A DNA stretch of 39,041 nt from UBA4736 sp002404015 (GTDB lineage Bacteria; Chloroflexota; Dormibacteria; Dormibacterales; Dormibacteraceae): contig DAIOCN010000026.1 in NCBI GenBank assembly GCA_036747295.1, positions 1-39,041 on the forward strand, in the 5' to 3' direction. The notes under the pieces were generated by a model. It worked only from the letters and a program-made list of their open reading frames with translations. It ran no database searches and was not told the DNA's origin. Every line of letters begins with the position of its first letter. Position 1 is the first letter of the stretch. Of this stretch, positions 31,025 through 38,354 are shown one piece after another. The position numbers and the translations under genes are program-made.

Positions 31025-31228
31025 CCTCGTCGCCTGCAGTCCGTCCAGGCGCGGCATGCGGATGTCCATGAGGACGACGTCCGGCCGGTGCAAGCGCGCC
31101 TTCTCGATCGCCTCGAAGCCGTCCGCCGCCTCCGCGACAACTTCAATGTCGGTTTCGGCTTCCAAGAGCTTTCGAAAACCGCTGCGGACCAGCGCCTGAT
31201 CGTCTGCGATCAACACTCGCACGCTCAC
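31022..31228 (-). pseudogene. truncated NarL-type response regulator
   Basis: This is the first 68 residues of a NarL/FixJ response regulator: VRVLIADDQALVRSGFRKLL with the acidic pocket, and phospho-acceptor Asp55 in RPDVVLMDIRMPRLDGLQA. The frame ends in TAA after ATR. The second half of the receiver (including the conserved Thr and Lys) and the whole LuxR-type DNA-binding domain, about 140 residues, are missing. The GTG overlaps the kinase stop (GTGA), so it was once the normal partner of the kinase. As it stands it cannot act as a transcription factor. Confidence 0.85.
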
Positions 31229-32379
31229 GTCGGCGGACTCTCGAACGGAAGCCTCGCGCTGACCCGAAAGCCGCCATCCTGCTGCGGCCCCGCCTGCAGC
31301 GAACCTCCGAGCATCGCCGCTCGCTCTCGCATTCCGACCAGGCCGTGGCCACCGGTGCCGGTACCGACCGCCGGCCCGCCGTCATTGATCACGTCCAGTT
31401 CGAGACTCTCAGGCAGGTAGCGGAGCGTGACTTCGGCGCGCGCGCGGCCGGCGTGCTTGAGGATGTTCGTCAGCGCCTCTTGCACGATGCGATAGACCGA
31501 CAGCTCGACACCAGCGGGCAGCGCAGGGCGGATACCCTCGACGTGGAGGTCGACGGGTAGCCCGGCCTCGCGGACCTGCTCGAGCAGGCCATCGAGGTTC
31601 GCCAACCCGGGCTGCGGCTCGAGGAGCAGCGGGTCGCTGGTTTTGCGGAGCACTCCCAGCATGCGCCGGAGTTCCACCAAGGCGTGCCGGCCAGTCCGCT
31701 CGATCATCTCGAGAACGTCGCGCGTCTGCTCATGCTCCGAGCCGAGCACCTTCCGTTCCGCCCCAGCCTGAACCACCATCACGCTCACCGAGTGCGCGAT
31801 CACGTCGTGGAGCTCGCGGGCGATCCGCGCTCGCTCGAGGGCGACGGCCAGCCGTGCCCGCTCATCGCGCTCCCGCTCGAGCTGTAGCGCCTGGGCGCGC
31901 AGGGACGCGGTGAGATCCCGGTACCGCTGCATGCCCTTTCCGATCAACCACGCAACCGTCATGACGACTGCGGACGGAAGCTGGCTATCGCCGATCTTTT
32001 GGCGCTGGATGATCGAAAACCACAATCCTGTGGCGACGAACAGGGCCAGGACACCTGCACCCAGCACAGCACGCCGACCGCGCGCGTGAGCACCGGTGTT
32101 GTACGCCAGGATCAGGATGATCAGGACCGGGGAGAAGGGAATCTGGACGCCTCGCGGAAAGAAGAGGAAACCCCAACCCTTGAAGGCCACCGCGAGCGTG
32201 ACGAAGACCGCAAGTGGCGCTCGCCGGCGCAGCAGAACGCCCGCGAGACCCAGCGCCGCGACCACCGGATAGGACAGCCACTGCGCTTCCGTGGGCTGCC
32301 GGCTGCCGGTCCACTGGGCAAGGTCGACTGCCACGACGGCTGCCGCCGCCAAGGCCGGAAGCAGGTCGTACAAGGCCAT
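31225..32379 (-). CDS. NarL-type sensor histidine kinase
   Basis: This protein of about 384 residues starts with several membrane spans (LLPALAAAAVVAVDL, VVAALGLAGVLL, FVTLAVAFKGWGFLFF, VLIILILAYNTGA, GVLALFVATGLWFSII). The HisKA_3 dimerisation domain carries the phospho-acceptor His in RARIARELHDVIAHSVSVM, and the HATPase domain has YRIVQEALTNILKHAGRA and GHGLVGMRERAAMLGG. It would detect a signal at the membrane and phosphorylate its regulator, which is encoded next but truncated. ATG 32379 is a compromise; a longer frame to 32556 overlaps the divergent gene and looks non-coding, while GTG/TTG codons at about residue -17 are possible. Confidence 0.85.
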   Translation of the reverse strand: MALYDLLPALAAAAVVAVDLAQWTGSRQPTEAQWLSYPVVAALGLAGVLLRRRAPLAVFVTLAVAFKGWGFLFFPRGVQIPFSPVLIILILAYNTGAHARGRRAVLGAGVLALFVATGLWFSIIQRQKIGDSQLPSAVVMTVAWLIGKGMQRYRDLTASLRAQALQLERERDERARLAVALERARIARELHDVIAHSVSVMVVQAGAERKVLGSEHEQTRDVLEMIERTGRHALVELRRMLGVLRKTSDPLLLEPQPGLANLDGLLEQVREAGLPVDLHVEGIRPALPAGVELSVYRIVQEALTNILKHAGRARAEVTLRYLPESLELDVINDGGPAVGTGTGGHGLVGMRERAAMLGGSLQAGPQQDGGFRVSARLPFESPPT

Positions 32380-32540
32380 CGCCCGCAGATCACGGCGGGT
32401 CAAGCCCAGCACAGGCGTAGTCAACACCGTCGCAGCCGAACGTGCATCCCCCGGTAGGCGGGGATTGCGCCGAAATATCTCCGCCTTCAGGAGGGCACGT
32501 AATCCCCATGCCGGCGGTGGTTGCCAGCGGCGGGCGCAGT

Positions 32541-32546
32541 TAGCGT
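32541..32546 (+). promoter_or_regulatory. -10-like box for the 32555 gene
   Basis: TAGCGT, eight bases before ATG 32555. Confidence 0.4.
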
Positions 32547-32554
32547 GACTGAGC

Positions 32555-33244
32555 ATGATGAGTGAACGACTTGTGTGGCGGCTGGCGGCGGCGAGCGGGA
32601 TCCTCTACGTGGCATTGGGGTTTGCGCGGGGCGGCGGCGGTGGCGGCGTTGGCTTTGGAGACTCGCGCGAAACTATCGCAACCTGGGTCAGTGGCACCCT
32701 GGGCCCTCGCGGGGTCGGTTGGACAGGCGCCTACCTGGAAATCCTCGCCCTCCTGAGCTTCGTGGTCTTTGTCGGGGTGCTCGCGGCCGCGTTACGACGC
32801 GGAGAGGGCACTCAGCCGTGGCTCTCGAATGTCACGCTCGGCGCGGGCATGATCACGGTCACCGTGAAGCTCGCTTCGCTGCCCGCCGCCTTCGCGCTCG
32901 CCTACCGCGCGCACGACGGTTTCGACCAGCAGCTCGCGGCGGCGCTCACCGACATGAACAGCTTCTCATTCGTGCTGACCTGGCCCACTACGTCTCTCAT
33001 GATCGCCGCGGCCGCCATCGGCATCCTTCGCTTCAAAGTCCTGCCCATCTGGCTCGGTTGGTCCGGGGCGGTGGCGGCCGTCGCCCTGCTCGCCGCCGTG
33101 CCCCTGGCTTTCGGTCAGGGGGCCTTCGTCGCGTTCGTGGCCTCGACGCTCTGGGTCCTGCTGGCCAGCGCGACCATGATCGTTCGTCCGGCCCCGGAAG
33201 CACCCGCACTGGCAACTCGCGCCGCCCTGCCGGCAATTGGCTGA
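32555..33244 (+). CDS. six-span membrane protein, DUF4386-like
   Basis: This 229-residue protein has about six hydrophobic helices: LAAASGILYVALGFA, YLEILALLSFVVFVGVLAAAL, GAGMITVTVKLASLPAAFAL, FVLTWPTTSLMIAAAAIGI, WSGAVAAVALLAAVPLAFG and FVAFVASTLWVLLASATMI. The layout resembles DUF4386-type integral membrane proteins of unknown role. Two adjacent ATG codons (32555, 32558) could start it. It is divergent from the sensor kinase and followed by a strong hairpin, so it is a single-gene transcription unit. Confidence 0.7.
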   Translation: MMSERLVWRLAAASGILYVALGFARGGGGGGVGFGDSRETIATWVSGTLGPRGVGWTGAYLEILALLSFVVFVGVLAAALRRGEGTQPWLSNVTLGAGMITVTVKLASLPAAFALAYRAHDGFDQQLAAALTDMNSFSFVLTWPTTSLMIAAAAIGILRFKVLPIWLGWSGAVAAVALLAAVPLAFGQGAFVAFVASTLWVLLASATMIVRPAPEAPALATRAALPAIG

Positions 33245-33276
33245 AATGCCCGCTGGCACCTGCTGCCTGAGGCGAA

Positions 33277-33303
33277 GGCGGGCGGGGCTTCGTCCCGCCC
33301 GCC
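33277..33303. terminator. strong hairpin after the 32555 gene
   Basis: GGCGGGCGGG (33277-33286) pairs perfectly with CCCGCCCGCC (33294-33303) around GCTTCGT, 32 bases past the stop codon. No T-tract follows. Confidence 0.65.
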
Positions 33304-33785
33304 ACCCGGCTCGCGCTACGAGAACCGGCGCTTTTCTGCGATCCACGCCTTCCTCAGTGCGAACGCTGCTCCCCGCACGAGGTCCGGGCGGACGACCACA
33401 TTAGCTTGGTCTCCGTGACCGTGGGCCGACTTGGTCCGATAGGCAGGGGGCGCCGGACAACGCTGTTTTACTCGTCCACGCCTTCGCGGCTGTGGAGCTC
33501 GTTCATCAGCTCGACGGTCAGCTAACGCTTCGCGGTCGGAAGGACGAGACGCAGGACCCCGTTCGCCCGGAGGATGGATTAGACGATGCGCCTCCTAGAC
33601 CGGCTGCGCCTCGAACTCGACGCCGTATTTGAACCCCACACCTGACCCGGGATGACATCGCGAAGGCACGCTTTGGCGTTCAATTACGGCAACGCTGGGC
33701 CGGCCGCCACTCGGTCCGCGAGTTCGCTAAGGCCAACTGCTGAGGGCGGCACTTCTGCCGCGCGGGCCGTCCCCGAAGCCAACGC
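33304..33785. other. gene-free stretch with decayed coding traces
   Basis: There is no intact gene in about 480 bases. Minus strand 33470-33580 reads SILRANGVLRLVLPTAKR, stop, LTVELMNELHSREGVDE, stop. The first part resembles the C-terminal strand of Hsp20 small heat-shock proteins (NGVLxLxLPK). Plus strand 33586-33645 reads RLLDRLRLELDAVFEPHT, and a little further on DDIAKARFGVQLRQRWAG continues in another frame. These look like leftovers of two or more old genes. Confidence 0.4.
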
Positions 33786-33814
33786 TTGACACGGGCTCAA
33801 CCATGAACTCTAAT
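33786..33814 (+). promoter_or_regulatory. consensus-like promoter of the TetR gene
   Basis: TTGACA (33786-33791), 17 bases, then TCTAAT (33809-33814). This is the best σ70-type promoter in the window. The -10 ends eight bases before ATG 33823, so the mRNA should start at or within a few bases of the ATG. Confidence 0.7.
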
Positions 33815-33824
33815 TTCACGAAAT
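33813..33824. promoter_or_regulatory. inverted repeat overlapping -10 and start codon (TetR operator)
   Basis: ATTTC-AC-GAAAT covers the end of the -10 box, the likely transcription start and the first two bases of the ATG. A bound TetR protein would block its own promoter. TetR operators are usually longer, so this may be the core only. Confidence 0.5.
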
Positions 33825-34419
33825 GGCCTTTCAAGTGCGCCGGCGATACCGGATGGCGGCGCGGGCTGAACCCAAGGCTGAGACCGAGCGGCGCCTGCTG
33901 GAGGCCGCGGAGCGCCTGTTCTTGGAGCGCCCCTATCCCGAGGTCCGGCTCGAGGATGTAGCCAGCGCGGCCGGCGTCAGCGCGCCAACGGTCATTCACA
34001 GATTCGGCTCGAAGGAGGGATTGCTGGCGGCTGCGGCCCGGTCCATGCAGGAGCAGGTCGTCGGCCAGCGCCGGCACGCGGTGGCCGGAGAACTGCCGGC
34101 TGCGATCTCCAACCTGGTCGAGCACTACGAGCGGTGGGGGGACCGCGTGGTGCACCTGCTCTCCCAGGAGGCCGCACTACCAGCGATCCACGAGATCACG
34201 GACCGAGGCCGGACCCTTCACGTCGAGTGGGTTGAGCGGATCTTTGCCCCCTGGCTGCCAGCCGACCCCAGCCTGCGCCGCCGCCGGCTGGCGCAGCTGG
34301 TCGCACTGATGGATGTCTACGTCTGGAAGGTCCTGAGGCGGGACCAGGGGTTGACCCGAGCTGAGACCCAGGATGCCATCCAGGAAACCGTATCCGCGCT
34401 GCTCGAGCGCGGCCCATGA
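33823..34419 (+). CDS. TetR-family transcriptional regulator
   Basis: This 198-residue regulator has an N-terminal helix-turn-helix (about 17-63): AETERRLLEAAERLFLERPY, EVRLEDVASAAGVSAPTVIH and RFGSKEGLLAAAA. The C-terminal helical domain is a ligand-binding/dimerisation region with no identifiable ligand. It is the first gene of an operon with the downstream glycosyltransferase (22-base gap), suggesting that it represses that enzyme until its substrate, perhaps a macrolide-like compound, is present. A strong promoter and an inverted repeat overlap its own start. An internal ATG at residue 11 is an alternative start. Confidence 0.88.
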   Translation: MAFQVRRRYRMAARAEPKAETERRLLEAAERLFLERPYPEVRLEDVASAAGVSAPTVIHRFGSKEGLLAAAARSMQEQVVGQRRHAVAGELPAAISNLVEHYERWGDRVVHLLSQEAALPAIHEITDRGRTLHVEWVERIFAPWLPADPSLRRRRLAQLVALMDVYVWKVLRRDQGLTRAETQDAIQETVSALLERGP

Positions 34420-34441
34420 AGTTCGGTGAGGGAGGTTTGAG

Positions 34442-35593
34442 ATGACCCGATTTGCCTTCGCGACCTGGGATGGAGGGGGCAACCTCCCGCCCGCGATCGG
34501 TATCGCGCAGGAGCTCGCCTCCCGGGGTCATCACCTCGAGTTCATCGGCTATGAGGTGCAGCGCAGGGGATTCGCGGAGAGGGGCTTCGCCTTCAGCGCC
34601 CTGCGCCGAAGTGGACACTTCGACATCTATGGCGGCGCCGATCCGGCGCAGCGCCTGCCGGGGCTGATCCGCCACGTATGGGCCTGTGACGAGCATCTGG
34701 AAGACATTCGGGACGCGGTGGAGGACACCGCCGCCGATGTGGTGGTCATCGATTTCTCGATGAACGGCGCCCTTGCCGCGGCCACGCAGCTAACGATCCC
34801 CGCCGCCGTTCTTGCCCACTCGACCATCGCCGGCCTCGTCCCGCCGCCGGAGTCGCCGATGGGGATGGCCCGCCTGACCGCGACCAACCAGCTGCGAGAA
34901 CGGATCGGCCTGCGCGCACTGAACCGCTTGAACGACGGCTGGCTTGGCTACCTGACGCTGGTCACCACCATCCCGGAACTGGATCCGACTGCCACTGATG
35001 CGGGCGCCGAGGTCCACTACGTGGGTCCAATCTCGGAACGCGTTCCAAACCAGACGTGGGACTCACCCTGGGACCCAGATGACGATCGCCCTCTTGTGGT
35101 TGTGAGCTTTTCGACGACCGGGCTCTGGGACCAGACCGGTCGCCTCCGCAACACGCTCGATGCCCTTGCCGGAGAACCGGTCCGAGTGCTCGCATCTGCA
35201 CCACAGGGCTGGCAGGACGAGAGGGTCCCGGCCAACGCGTCAGTTCGGGGATTCGTGCCTCATGCGCTGGTGCTGCCGCGGGCTGCGGTCACCGTCACGC
35301 ACGCCGGCCATGGAACCGTGACGGCATCCCTCGCTCATGGCGTGCCGCTGCTCGCGATGCCCAACGCGGCCGCTGACCAGCCCTTCCTGGCAGCGACCCT
35401 CGAGCGCTTGGGAGCGGGGCTTGCCCTCGATGGTGGGTCCGAGCCGGAGACCATCCGAACCGCGGTCCGTGCCCTTCTAAACCAGCCTTCGTTCGCGTCG
35501 GCGGCGCGGCGCCTGGGGGCCAGGATCCAGGCCATGCCCGGGGGCCCTGGGGCAGCCGAACATTTGGAGAGACTGGCGGCTGCGCGGTCGTAG
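34442..35593 (+). CDS. MGT/UGT-type glycosyltransferase (GT1)
   Basis: This 383-residue GT-B enzyme belongs to the macrolide/UDP-glycosyltransferase group. The N-terminal acceptor domain begins RFAFATWDGGGNLPPAIGIA, with GGNLPP standing where GHxxP is usual. The donor-binding signature is in the C-terminal half: RGFVPHALVLPRAAVTVTH, AGHGTVTASLAHGVPLLAMP and NAAADQPF. It would attach a nucleotide-activated sugar to a hydrophobic small molecule, commonly to inactivate an antibiotic. GGGAGG seven bases before the ATG is a good ribosome site, unlike most genes here, in line with its position as second gene after TetR. Confidence 0.9.
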   Translation: MTRFAFATWDGGGNLPPAIGIAQELASRGHHLEFIGYEVQRRGFAERGFAFSALRRSGHFDIYGGADPAQRLPGLIRHVWACDEHLEDIRDAVEDTAADVVVIDFSMNGALAAATQLTIPAAVLAHSTIAGLVPPPESPMGMARLTATNQLRERIGLRALNRLNDGWLGYLTLVTTIPELDPTATDAGAEVHYVGPISERVPNQTWDSPWDPDDDRPLVVVSFSTTGLWDQTGRLRNTLDALAGEPVRVLASAPQGWQDERVPANASVRGFVPHALVLPRAAVTVTHAGHGTVTASLAHGVPLLAMPNAAADQPFLAATLERLGAGLALDGGSEPETIRTAVRALLNQPSFASAARRLGARIQAMPGGPGAAEHLERLAAARS

Positions 35594-35674
35594 CGCCGAA
35601 CGCATACCGCTCATCTCGAGAGCAGCAGCCTCCCCGCGGCTTCGACCAGCAGAGCGGGCAGGCGGCCCGCCCTC

Positions 35675-35923
35675 GTGCTGACCAGGACGGTGGCCATAGC
35701 CGTGCTTAACCGGGTTGTCGTGGCACCCGCGACAAGGACCGTTCGTGACATTCCCACGGAGGTGCCGCTTGATCGCGGTGACGGGATGCCCGAAGCATGC
35801 GCCCTGTCGTTGGACAACGTCACGCTTGTGGCAAAGGGCGCGCTGCGCAGCCTGATCTGCACCCTCGGAGCGGACCGAATGCAGCAGGTCTGCACCGCCC
35901 TACGAGCCGCTATCGACTGCTGA
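35675..35923 (+). pseudogene. MazF/PemK toxin remnant lacking its N-terminus
   Basis: The frame carries the core of a MazF-type endoribonuclease: AGRRPALVLTRTVAIAVLNR (beginning before this start), VVVAPATRTVRDIPTEVPLD, then CALSLDNVTLVAKGALRS and LGADRMQQVCTALRAAIDC. The usual first strand (R-G-E-V-W) is replaced by unrelated residues. No normal start codon precedes GTG 35675, which would remove the RRP strand. No MazE-like antitoxin is upstream. The catalytic surface needs the missing strand, so this is most likely an inactive relic of a toxin-antitoxin locus. Confidence 0.7.
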
Positions 35924-36000
35924 GCTGGCGAGGTGTCGTAGGCACTTTTCGAACTCGGCGCGGTTCTGCGATGTTCACAAAGACCTCCGCGCCATCAGGT

Positions 36001-36019
36001 CGACGCCATGAGGGCGTCG
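36001..36019. terminator. hairpin between MazF remnant and DUF4242 gene
   Basis: CGACGCC (36001-36007) pairs with GGCGTCG (36013-36019) around ATGAG. It lies two bases beyond the DUF4242 stop, so it probably ends that minus-strand transcript. Confidence 0.5.
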
Positions 36020-36021
36020 GG

Positions 36022-36276
36022 TCAGGAGCCCTCGGCGACCTCGTAGATGTGGTCGGCTACCAGCCCGTGTGCCTCCCGGTGGACACGAGCTGCCGTCTCA
36101 GCATCGGGCGCCTCGACTAGACAGAAGATCTTTCCCGCCTTCTCGTCGACCCAGTAGCGCTTGTAATGCACGCCGTACTCACTCTGCTTGGCGAGATCGG
36201 CCTCGTGCGCCTTGGCGACGTCGGCCGCCGTGGCACCGTCGGGCAGCTTTTCGTGAACGTCCATGTACAGCGGCAC
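36022..36276 (-). CDS. DUF4242 / SCO4226-like nickel-binding protein
   Basis: This 84-residue ferredoxin-like α/β protein starts with LYMDVHEKLPDGATAADVAK. YGVHYKRYWVDEKAGKIFCL and VEAPDAETAARVHREAHGLV follow, the typical DUF4242 pattern, and SCO4226 of Streptomyces binds nickel through this fold. The biological role is uncertain. The GTG start is preceded at the right distance by AGGAGGA, one of the few perfect ribosome sites in the window. Single-gene unit with a hairpin after the stop. Confidence 0.85.
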   Translation of the reverse strand: MPLYMDVHEKLPDGATAADVAKAHEADLAKQSEYGVHYKRYWVDEKAGKIFCLVEAPDAETAARVHREAHGLVADHIYEVAEGS

Positions 36277-36337
36277 GGCAACTCCTCCTTAACCCTGATG
36301 AACGTACTGCGTGCCTAGGTTAGCGCCGAGCAGAGGG

Positions 36338-36361
36338 TGGCGGAGAGGGAGGGATTTGAAC
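36338..36361 (-). other. tRNA-Ser 3' end fragment, attachment-site scar
   Basis: On the minus strand the 24 bases GTTCAAATCCCTC / CCTCTCCGCCA match the 3' end of a bacterial tRNA-Ser: T-loop TTCAAAT, T-stem CCCTC, acceptor strand CCTCTCC, discriminator G and encoded CCA. The 5' half of the T-stem (GAGGG expected) is absent and the sequence upstream is unrelated, so no tRNA is encoded. A displaced tRNA 3' end is what integration of a genomic island at a tRNA leaves behind. Its orientation places the island to the right of this point. Confidence 0.75.
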
Positions 36362-36394
36362 AAAGGAGTGCCTTGGCCCTACCTACCTATGCTT

Positions 36395-36929
36395 TTATAG
36401 CTTCCACGTCTTTCTCCGGAAGATGCCCGCCACCAGCCGGACGGCGCACGACTCGGGCATTGTGAAAACGAGGTCCGCTCGCTCGCCCATTCCGAGGCCC
36501 ACGCGGGTGCTGTCAAGAGGTGCGGCGCCGGCGATCTCGCGGCCGTCGGAGGCGGCAACCCCGAACCGCGCGCCGGCCAGGGCGGGAGCGATCGGCGAAC
36601 CGTCCAATGCCGGGCACCGTTACGTTGATGACGCGCAGGCGCACCGTCTCACCCGGCCGTGCATCCACCGGCAGCCCACCGGGAGCGCCGTTTACCGCGA
36701 CAGAGCCATTCGGCAGGTGGCGCACGATGACCGTGTAGTCGCGGTTCTCGGCCGAACCGCGGGCGGGTTCGACGACGAGCGCTCTATACAGCCTGGCAGC
36801 CAGCCGTGACGAGGTCTGCTGGTCGCTGTGTCCGGCTATCGCCGGCGTCGAGGCGGGGCTAACGCAGGTGTGCTCACCAGCGCACCCAGTCAGGAGGATG
36901 AGTGCCGTGACGGCCACGCAGGCCCGCAT
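36395..36929 (-). pseudogene. multicopper-oxidase-like lipoprotein, frameshifted and truncated
   Basis: ATG 36929 starts a lipoprotein signal (RACVAVTALILLTGC, lipobox LTGC). SRLAARLYRALVVEPARGS and VNGAPGGLPVDARPGETVRL with RVINVTVPG follow, a cupredoxin pattern from the middle of multicopper oxidases. At about 36606 the frame breaks; one base fewer continues it as LDGSPIAPALAGARFGVAAS, then MGERADLVFTMPESCAVRLV and a stop at 36395. The copper-binding HxH motifs and most of the protein are missing. It is a relic, or a badly shortened gene with a consensus error. Confidence 0.65.
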
Positions 36930-36958
36930 CGGCACGAGATGGGATCCGTGCAAGTCGT

Positions 36959-36964
36959 TATCCT
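36959..36964 (+). promoter_or_regulatory. -10-like box for the 36973 gene
   Basis: TATCCT ends eight bases before GTG 36973. Confidence 0.4.
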
Positions 36965-36972
36965 GAGCCCGC

Positions 36973-37266
36973 GTGTCTAGGCCCGCTGTCGATGACCTGA
37001 TCGCACTCCTCGACCGGTTGGACCCCATCGAACTCCGCCGCGGTGGCGCTCCTATCGGTGAGTACTCGGCTGAGGCGCGGACCATACTCCCGCGACTCGT
37101 TGAGGCCGCTTCAGCAGAGGACGTGATGCGGGTTGTCCATGAGGAGTTCGTTCGCTGGTTCGACCCGGGCATTGCGGGACCGATCGAGGATTACCGGGCC
37201 GCGAGTCGTGCCATCTGGGACTGGTGGCGCAGGCGCTCCAAGGAGCGGGGCAGCGACTACGAATAG
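36973..37266 (+). CDS. small helical protein, unknown function
   Basis: This 97-residue soluble helical protein reads DDLIALLDRLDPIELRRGG, then EYSAEARTILPRLVEAASAE, VMRVVHEEFVRWFDPG and AIWDWWRRRSKERG at the end. The layout resembles small uncharacterised proteins near immunity or toxin genes (DUF1871-like), but I cannot assign it. GTG is preceded by TATCCT at eight bases, supporting expression. Its stop codon TAG is part of the -10-like box of the next gene. Confidence 0.55.
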   Translation: MSRPAVDDLIALLDRLDPIELRRGGAPIGEYSAEARTILPRLVEAASAEDVMRVVHEEFVRWFDPGIAGPIEDYRAASRAIWDWWRRRSKERGSDYE

Positions 37267-37269
37267 TCT
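37264..37269 (+). promoter_or_regulatory. -10-like box for the 37277 gene, overlapping a stop codon
   Basis: TAGTCT, whose TAG is the stop of the previous gene, ends seven bases before GTG 37277. Confidence 0.4.
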
Positions 37270-37276
37270 CGGCGGT

Positions 37277-37510
37277 GTGGCGAATCGACTCTTCCGACAG
37301 AGCTTGACGTTTAACAACCACTCCGAGACTCCTGTGGAACTGATGATCGAACCGTGGGTCGACGCCGTCACGGTCGACTCTCGCGCGGCCGTTGTCATCG
37401 CAGTCGCTAGTGAGCGCGAAGGAGACCCTTGAGTTCGTGTACGGACCCGAGCCAGCGGTCTGGGCGTGGGACCGCTGCACTGCTGAAATCACGCAGCGCG
37501 GCCGCGTCAT
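37277..37510 (+). pseudogene. small β-sheet protein with a frame break
   Basis: The frame starts ANRLFRQSLTFNNHSETPVE, then LMIEPWVDAVTVDSRAAVV and a stop at 37432. This is the opening of a common short protein type with the pattern N-x-S-x-x-P-x-x-x-x-x-E-P-W. The expected second half, LEFVYGPEPAVWAWDRCTAE, follows immediately in another frame. A single-base change at about 37428-37430 separates the two halves. The end of the second half is unclear because that frame runs on into the (TC)8 repeat. Confidence 0.55.
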
Positions 37511-37526
37511 TCTCTCTCTCTCTCTC
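37511..37526. repeat. (TC)8 dinucleotide repeat
   Basis: Eight TC units in a row, the only clear microsatellite in the window. It lies in or just after the second half of the broken small gene. Confidence 0.9.
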
Positions 37527-37627
37527 CGTTCGCACCCCCTGAGCCATGAGGCGCGGGAGCAGCCATTATCGGTCGCATCGCTGACCTCCGGGCGCCCAAA
37601 ACGGTCCCCTTGTGGACGGCTCCACGC

Positions 37628-38005
37628 TCACTGGCGATTACCGATGATGAAGGTGGCCGCAAACGCCACGAGAGCGATCGCCGCACCGATGGCCACCTGC
37701 CAGCGACCGGCAATGCTCCCGGTTGGAAACTGATGCCACCAACGGGTGTCCTGCGGCGAGGCTACGGACAAATGGGTTGATGCAAGCAGTAGTCCCCAAG
37801 CCGACGCGACGCCAAGCGCCAAGCGCAGGCTATCGCGGATTGGTAGGTGGTTTAGTCCGATATAGGCCACAAGAAGTGCAACGAACAACTCGCCGGCCAT
37901 AAAGGCCAATGTGTTAGGTGAATGCGGACGGGTGTGCCGGATTGATACTGCCAGTGCGGCCGTCACGCCGACGATCCAGAATGCCACTGCGAGAACAGCG
38001 TTCAT
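37628..38005 (-). CDS. four-span membrane protein, unknown
   Basis: This 125-residue protein has hydrophobic helices LAVAFWIVGVTAALAV, LAFMAGELFVALLVAYIGL, LALGVASAWGLLLAS and QVAIGAAIALVAFAATFII, separated by short polar loops (RHTRPHSPN, SPQDTRWWHQFPTG). No family is recognised. It lies alone on the minus strand within the putative tRNA-Ser island. A weak -10-like TAGTAC is four bases from the ATG. Confidence 0.55.
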   Translation of the reverse strand: MNAVLAVAFWIVGVTAALAVSIRHTRPHSPNTLAFMAGELFVALLVAYIGLNHLPIRDSLRLALGVASAWGLLLASTHLSVASPQDTRWWHQFPTGSIAGRWQVAIGAAIALVAFAATFIIGNRQ

Positions 38006-38354
38006 GGGTACTAGGCTCTCACACTGGCATGGACCGCAGGGTGCTCGCCGCCCGGCTAAGCGCTGTGGCCCTAGAGAACTTAAGACCCGCCAGCAGACTG
38101 CTAGGGAGCCTCCGACGCTTCAGAGAACCGTCGGTCTCGTCGCCTGCGCCAACGAAGAAGCTGCTCGAAACCATCTCTTTTTGAACCGTCCGGCACGAGC
38201 CGACCAACCAGGACCTCCGTGTTGGACAAGATCAACGAGCCGTCCCAGGAAGAGGTGCTCGAGCTGGGGGTGGTGACCTGTCCCGGCTGTGGGTCCGTGC
38301 CGTCCGGACGTAACCAAACGATCCCCTTGATCACCAGAAGGTACGCTTGCCGTC
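38006..38354 (+). other. stretch with only doubtful short frames
   Basis: No convincing gene. A 51-codon frame from ATG 38030 (DRRVLAARLSAVALENLRP, ending LLETISF at 38184) has TAGGCT 11 bases upstream and could be a small basic protein. A second frame from TTG 38219 (LDKINEPSQEEVLELGVVTC, then PGCG) has no promoter or ribosome site and runs into the next gene. Neither matches a family I know. Confidence 0.3.
38342..38347 (+). promoter_or_regulatory. -10-like box for the P-loop kinase
   Basis: TACGCT ends seven bases before TTG 38355, which supports the unusual start codon. Confidence 0.4.

Noticed and set aside
32380..32556. 59-residue N-terminal extension of the sensor kinase
   Set aside because: It overlaps the start and promoter of the divergent gene and encodes an Arg/Pro-rich segment without membrane character.
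37511..37526. (TC)8 as a phase-variation switch
   Set aside because: It lies after the conserved part of an already broken gene. No intact gene would be turned on or off by a change in repeat number.
24281..37920. attR candidate: TGTTAG near 37917 shared with the 24.29 kb junction
   Set aside because: Only six bases match, with no further similarity on either side and no continuation of the cut-off gene.
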